Shown here: positions 59,454 to 64,000 of the stretch, in pieces | How the letters are laid out: the number at the start of each line of letters is the position of its first letter | How positions within the stretch are numbered: the first letter of the stretch is position 1 | DNA from: Coffea arabica | Taxonomy: Eukaryota; Streptophyta; Magnoliopsida; Gentianales; Rubiaceae | Length of the DNA stretch: 64,000 bases | Direction of reading: 5' to 3' | Assembly: GCF_036785885.1 (NCBI RefSeq) | Contig: NC_092320.1 | Span: forward strand, 11,533,557 to 11,597,556 | The notes under the pieces: model-generated | What the model was told of the DNA's origin: nothing | The model's input: the letters and a program-made list of their open reading frames with translations, nothing else | Database searches by the model: none | Made by a program: the position numbers and the translations under genes

Positions 59454-59544
59454 CGGAAATTTGTCGCTCAATTTTCTACACATTTCGAATAAAGATTCAG
59501 GGAACCGCAAATAACAGAAATGAGGTCTGCAATTCTATTGGCTC

Positions 59545-60168
59545 TTAGCTGATCTGTCTTTGTTCTTTTTTTTTTCCCATTTTAGAGAAAGCGAAGTATG
59601 GGTAGCAAATAGAGCAATCATGAATTGTGGTGCAAAGCCCGCAACAGGAAGGGCAGGAGTCATTGTGGTGGTGCAAAGATAGTGCTCAAAGCTTTTTGTT
59701 CCATTCTGCATGTGACATGTCCAGTAATTAACTGTCAAGGTCACTCAATAATCATGACCACATTGCAATTAGTGGGACAAAAAAAAAAACCAGCTTGATA
59801 ATGCTGCAAATTTTGTTACTAGGCTGTACATTCAAGTGCAAGTTATGGATTGGATGGGCAACCATTTCCTGCCGCCACGCTGACAGAAGACATATCTTTG
59901 TGCCAAAAGACGCTTGCCCAAGAAACTTTCGTCCACGGTCCAAGTATTGGACAAAATTGGTGTATGAATTCTGCTTCCTTTTGGCAGAAGTTGCTTTCTT
60001 CCATGCTACAGTTGCATGGTGCATCCAGTTATGCCTTTTCAAGCTAGCAACTTTTTTCTCCAAATTGTTGTTCCTCAGAACTGAGGACCTTTTGCTGATA
60101 CTAGACTGCCTTCTCTTTGTAGTCATGGAGACCAATTCGACCCCGTCCAATTTTTCCTCATGCTGCAA
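59545..60168 (-). CDS. Hypothetical basic protein, possible two-exon gene
   Basis: I do not recognise this locus. An open frame runs from about 60168 to 59755 on the minus strand and is lysine/arginine-rich (KRRQSSISKRSS, RNNNLEKKVASLKRH). It begins beside a splice-acceptor-like TTTGCAG and has no ATG at its first codon; the first Met is near 60126. Further down the same strand, one frame ending at TAA 59545 encodes a cysteine-rich tail (CPSCCGLC, HDCSICYPYF). The tail lacks its own start and is preceded by an in-frame stop, so it would have to be joined by splicing. A competing frame exists on the plus strand (59795-60214). Low confidence that any protein is made. Confidence 0.25.
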
Positions 60169-60214
60169 AGCTTTAAAAATATATATATATTACAAGAATT
60201 CAACCAGGAATTAG

Positions 60215-61632
60215 AAGAATTATTACGGCATACTTAATTGGCTACTAGGAAGAATCACGATTACTATTGCAACGAAAGAACGCTGGAAAAAGCAAAAATG
60301 TATAATAACTGATGGTTGTTAGCCTATTTATTAGCAGTTAATCACCAGAACGTGTTTATCCTTCCTTGGAGCCATTTTGCCCTCAATTCATTAACCACCC
60401 AAAAAGTATTTAAAGGAAAAAAAAAGGCCAAAAAAAAATTTCACTACAAAGACAAGAAACGGATCCAGAAAAAAAAAAAGCCATTTGAAAAATATTACTC
60501 CATAGAACAAGAGTTCAAAAGAAAAAATCTTCAATTTGTAAGGATGGATTTATAGTGCTGGCTTTAGCTTCAAACTTTTCCAGCCAAACCTGCATCCTCG
60601 CCCACCCTAACCCCAACCTCTCAAAACCCAAAAGAGAACAAAAGCAACTGCCAGAATAACATCACAGACATCACATAGATAACAAGAATGCAACTGAATT
60701 CTTATATTTCTAAGTGCCCACCACAATTTACTACAGACCAGCAAATCAAATTTCTTCTTGACAGACTATTCGACGCAACTTTTCACAAAAACAATCTTAC
60801 CACCCCTTGGGCAGACAGGGGAACAGCCTCAAGGTGACAGCACAACACCAACCACTCCAGAATTTGTTTAGATTCACATTTGGTCTTAAAGAACATTTTA
60901 TATTTAACAAACTTCCTGAACTTGATAGCACTTCAGACCTGTAGGGAGAGGTAAATTAACAGACTGATCATTAGTTCAGGAAACTGTTGGCCAACCGTCA
61001 GGTAAGCCAATGGGTGCCTTAAATGCCAAAAGCACTATAACATCTTAGCAATAATGTAGGGTCAAATACCCTGATCCGCATGTTACATTGAGTCTAACTT
61101 ATCACATGGCATACTGAAGCGGTGCCAGAATTAAGTAATAATTGGAGGTTTTGAAATTCAGGTACTTAAAATATCTAAAGCCATTAGTTAAATTTTGTCT
61201 AGGTGATGACATGGATAGACCAGTAGATTATAGCAGGTACACAAAAGTTCACAAGATCATGTCTTCTGCCTAGATTTCACGCTTAGGAGAATTAGCTCAA
61301 CAATCTCCGCAAAGTGCAAATTAAAATGTTGGGGTTAATATGCAGGCTTTAGCTTCAAAGTACCCTAGAGAAGGAAATCAAACCCTAAGTTTAAAATTCC
61401 CTAGTAGAACTTAATTCACACAGCTAATTAAAAGATATTTCTTTTTCATACATGCAATTTTGTTTCTTATTGGAAAATAATCTAATTACCTCTTTGGTGA
61501 AAAGGGGAAGAGCGTGCTTAGAACATCTATCTATCTCCGCCTCACAATCTGACTCCTGCAAGCAGCCTCTTGGTGAGAACAAAGCAGGAGAGTACTTCCA
61601 GCTTCCAATTCAGACATCATATTTGTGTTCCA
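60215..61632. other. Spacer downstream of the PPR gene, no gene seen
   Basis: About 1.4 kb with A-rich runs and only short frames. Part next to 61633 is probably the 3' untranslated region of the PPR gene. Confidence 0.45.
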
Positions 61633-64000
61633 TCACCTTAATGGACTAACAACCCAACCAGTAATTGGATTTTTCCTGCGAATTCTAAGAGTCTTATGTG
61701 AACCACTTTGCAATCGTTCAATAATGGAATAAGTTAATGAGTCAGGTGTTAAACCCTGTTGTTTAAGTTTTGCATACAAATCCACTGCTTCTGCAGTTCT
61801 CCCACACCGCTCAAGACTATCAAGTAAGATATTGTATGTCACAATATTTGGAGAACAGCCTTCTGCGAGCATCTCATCGAACAACTGACAAGCCATCTCA
61901 ATTTTATCCATCTTACCAAAGCACTCAATAATGGTGCTATATGTGATGACATCAGGATTCAAAGCCTTCTCTTGCATCTCTCTCAATCTCACATGTGCTT
62001 CATCAACATTTCCATTCTTACCAAGACAATTTATTAACGAGTTGTAGGATATGATATCAGGTTGGCAATTGCTATCCTCAAGCTCTTCAAAGATTTTGAC
62101 AGCTTCTTCAACTTGCCCAGCTCTGCCAAAGCTAGAGATCAGAATGTTGTAAGTGAATATATCCGGTGAAGGACCATCTTTTTTCATTTTTTCAAACAGA
62201 TCACTGATATGGGCAATCTGCTTTAATTTCCCTAGAGCAGATAGGACCATGTTATACATGAAGGTGTCTGTACTTATACCCTTTTCATGCATCCTGCTCA
62301 GCAAGTCAATTGCCTCTGTCATCTTCCCAGCACGGCACAAGTTCTCTAACATGGACAAATAAGCATCCTTGTCTCCCCTATCATGGAAGCTCCACATGTT
62401 GCAAAACATTCTGTGGGCTTCACTTGCATGGCCTAGTTTGTTCAATGTTCTCACAAGATATGCGTAAATTGACTTGTTCATGTACTTGCGTGATATTTCC
62501 ACCACCTCATCAAGTCTACCCAGCTGACCTGCTGCAGCTAAAGCATTTAAAATGACAGTGTATGTGAATTCATTGGGCCGGCAATTGTTTTCTACCATCT
62601 TCGAGAATAGAAAGAGAGTCTTGTCAATCATCTGGCTCTTAGACAGTGCTTGCATCATAGTATTGTAAGCAATTAAATTTGGTGAACAACCCCGTGATAG
62701 CATTTCCTGAAATAAGCCCAGTGATTCATTTGATTTTCCCAAATTTCCAGTCATTCTTATCAAAATTGTGTATGTATACTCGTCAGGCTCACAGTGCTTT
62801 TGTTTCATGTCCTTGAAAACGTCATAAGCCTGGTCAACCTGCCAAGATGTTACATTATCAGAAAAAAGACTTCTGAAGCCCATACCCATCTCAGACAGAA
62901 AGAGGGAGAGGGAGATGGGAGTGAGTTTGAAGTGTGCGTGTGTGCTTGATAGTCTCATCACAGAAAATTGTCCAATACAAAAGATTATAGGCAAAGAATT
63001 AGATGTTTTGCAAGTTTCTCCTACTGTTACCTAGTTATGATGGTTGTTATTAACGACTTAACTGCTCAATTTACAACCTGTGACAGAACAAAAATTATCA
63101 TTTCTTTGTGTCATATTTGATGATGCTCCTTTCTAAGAAGAGAGAACTTAATATTCCAGTTCTTACAAAACCTCCTGTCAAGGGTACCGATCTGAAATCC
63201 CTGCACTGTGGTAGTGGTATAAGATTAAGCTATAAATAAGGCCAAGCTTCTTACTCCTCGCACAATGGACTCACGGTTGCATACATTTCAAGAAAACAGT
63301 TAAGCAAAGCTAAAGATGATAGTAGTAAAATTCAACAATGCCACTAAGCAAGATGACAGCACAATCCCACGGCATCTAATTTGAATAAAAAGCAAGCTAA
63401 AAGCTTAAAATTTCAAAGAGTATGAAAATATTAGATCAAATAAAGCGAAAGAGGCTTCAACATCAAACCTTTTCATCTTTTGCAAGAGCATCAAGAAGCA
63501 TGTTATAAGCAAAAATATCCAACTTATATCCACGCCTCGTCATTTCTCTGTAAACTTCCAGCGCCTTTTTCGAATCATTCAATCTCAAATACCCTTGCAT
63601 GAGACATTTATACGTATAGCAATTCAAACTCAATTCCCATTTTTTAACTAACCCCAAACACTTCTCCAATTCATCAATTCCTCCATATTCTTGGCCGTCG
63701 CTGAATATTCCGATCAATATATTAACGGTGGAGATGCTGCCACCCGTTGCGGATTGATCCATTTCGTTTAAAATATTCCGAACGAGGTCGAGGCGGTTGG
63801 GGAGATATGCCTTGGATAGAATCAGGAGAATTCTGTTGTAAGTAAAGGAGTTGTGGCGGAAATCACGTATTTCGGAGGAGCAAAATTGGAAGAATTTTAG
63901 GGCTAAATTCGGTGACTTTAGGGATTTAAGGATTTCGGAGGCTTCGGAAGGAGTAATCATTACGTTTAGTGTTTCGAGGTAGTCCGAGAGATCCATGAAG
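61633..64000 (-). CDS. P-type pentatricopeptide repeat protein, At1g51965/ABO5-like (5' end outside window)
   Basis: Predicted organelle RNA-binding protein. Two exons are visible, 64000-63469 and 62838-61633, joined in frame across a 630-bp intron. The visible part covers at least 577 aa from the Met at 63996, but the frame stays open to the window edge. The true start, with an organelle-targeting peptide, therefore probably lies beyond 64000. The protein is made of 35-residue P-class PPR motifs, repeatedly TYNILI / TYTILI followed by G-(R/K)-x-EA-x-x-(L/I)F. There is no PLS, E or DYW tail, and it ends GWVVSPLR. Similarity by memory is to Arabidopsis At1g51965 (ABO5), reported to be needed for splicing of a mitochondrial nad2 intron; that role is an inference here. 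Confidence 0.85.

Noticed and set aside
59795-60214. Plus-strand 139-residue open frame
   Set aside because: It has a strange composition of hydrophobic and Phe/Cys-rich residues and overlaps the more hydrophilic minus-strand frame. No family was recognised, so neither is claimed firmly.
1-64000. Operon-like, CRISPR or defence-island organisation
   Set aside because: The genes are spliced, widely spaced eukaryotic units. No regularly spaced repeat array or prokaryotic gene cluster is present.

Overview
This is nuclear DNA from a flowering plant, most likely a eudicot. The evidence is many-exon genes with canonical GT-AG introns, AT-rich introns and spacers, plant-type protein families (GDSL esterase/lipase, FAB1 with FYVE, FYVE-SYLF, P-type PPR), and several small DNA transposons and SINE-like insertions. 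I cannot name the species from the sequence. All exon boundaries were placed by hand from splice sites, reading-frame continuity and remembered family sequences.

Layout. Positions 1-3800 hold a decayed tandem copy of a divergent gene pair: a GDSL lipase pseudogene on the minus strand, broken by deletions and two hAT-like insertions, and a truncated RED/SMU2 pseudogene on the plus strand. Positions 3865-12060 hold the intact pair: a GLIP-type GDSL esterase/lipase (-) and the spliceosomal RED/SMU2 gene (+). Next come a CFS1-like FYVE-SYLF endosomal protein (+, 14978-17342), an RBR-type RING ubiquitin-ligase-like gene (+, 18545-20760), a gene-free stretch with a 2.1 kb foldback transposon (23202-25283), and a FAB1A/B-type PI3P 5-kinase (+, 26636-38476). 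Converging on FAB1 is COG3 of the Golgi tethering complex (-, 40344-54386, 25 exons), followed by RAD51 (-, 55848-58817). A weak hypothetical locus lies at 59545-60168. At the right edge is a mitochondrial-type PPR gene resembling At1g51965/ABO5 (-, 61633 to beyond 64000).

How the genes relate. These are mostly single housekeeping genes, not a pathway cluster. Two encode FYVE proteins of the PI3P/endosome system (CFS1-like and FAB1) and a third, COG3, serves Golgi trafficking, but I see no evidence that the neighbourhood is functional. The most informative non-genic material is the decayed duplication with nested transposons, the foldback element with near-identical arms built around palindromes with a TGACTCA or TGACTGG core, the inverted purine/pyrimidine element in FAB1 intron 2, an organelle trnN relic in COG3 intron 1, an E2F site in an 80-bp tandem repeat at the RAD51 promoter, and a GC-AG intron in RAD51. 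I found no CRISPR array, rRNA, intact tRNA, or convincing new multi-gene system.
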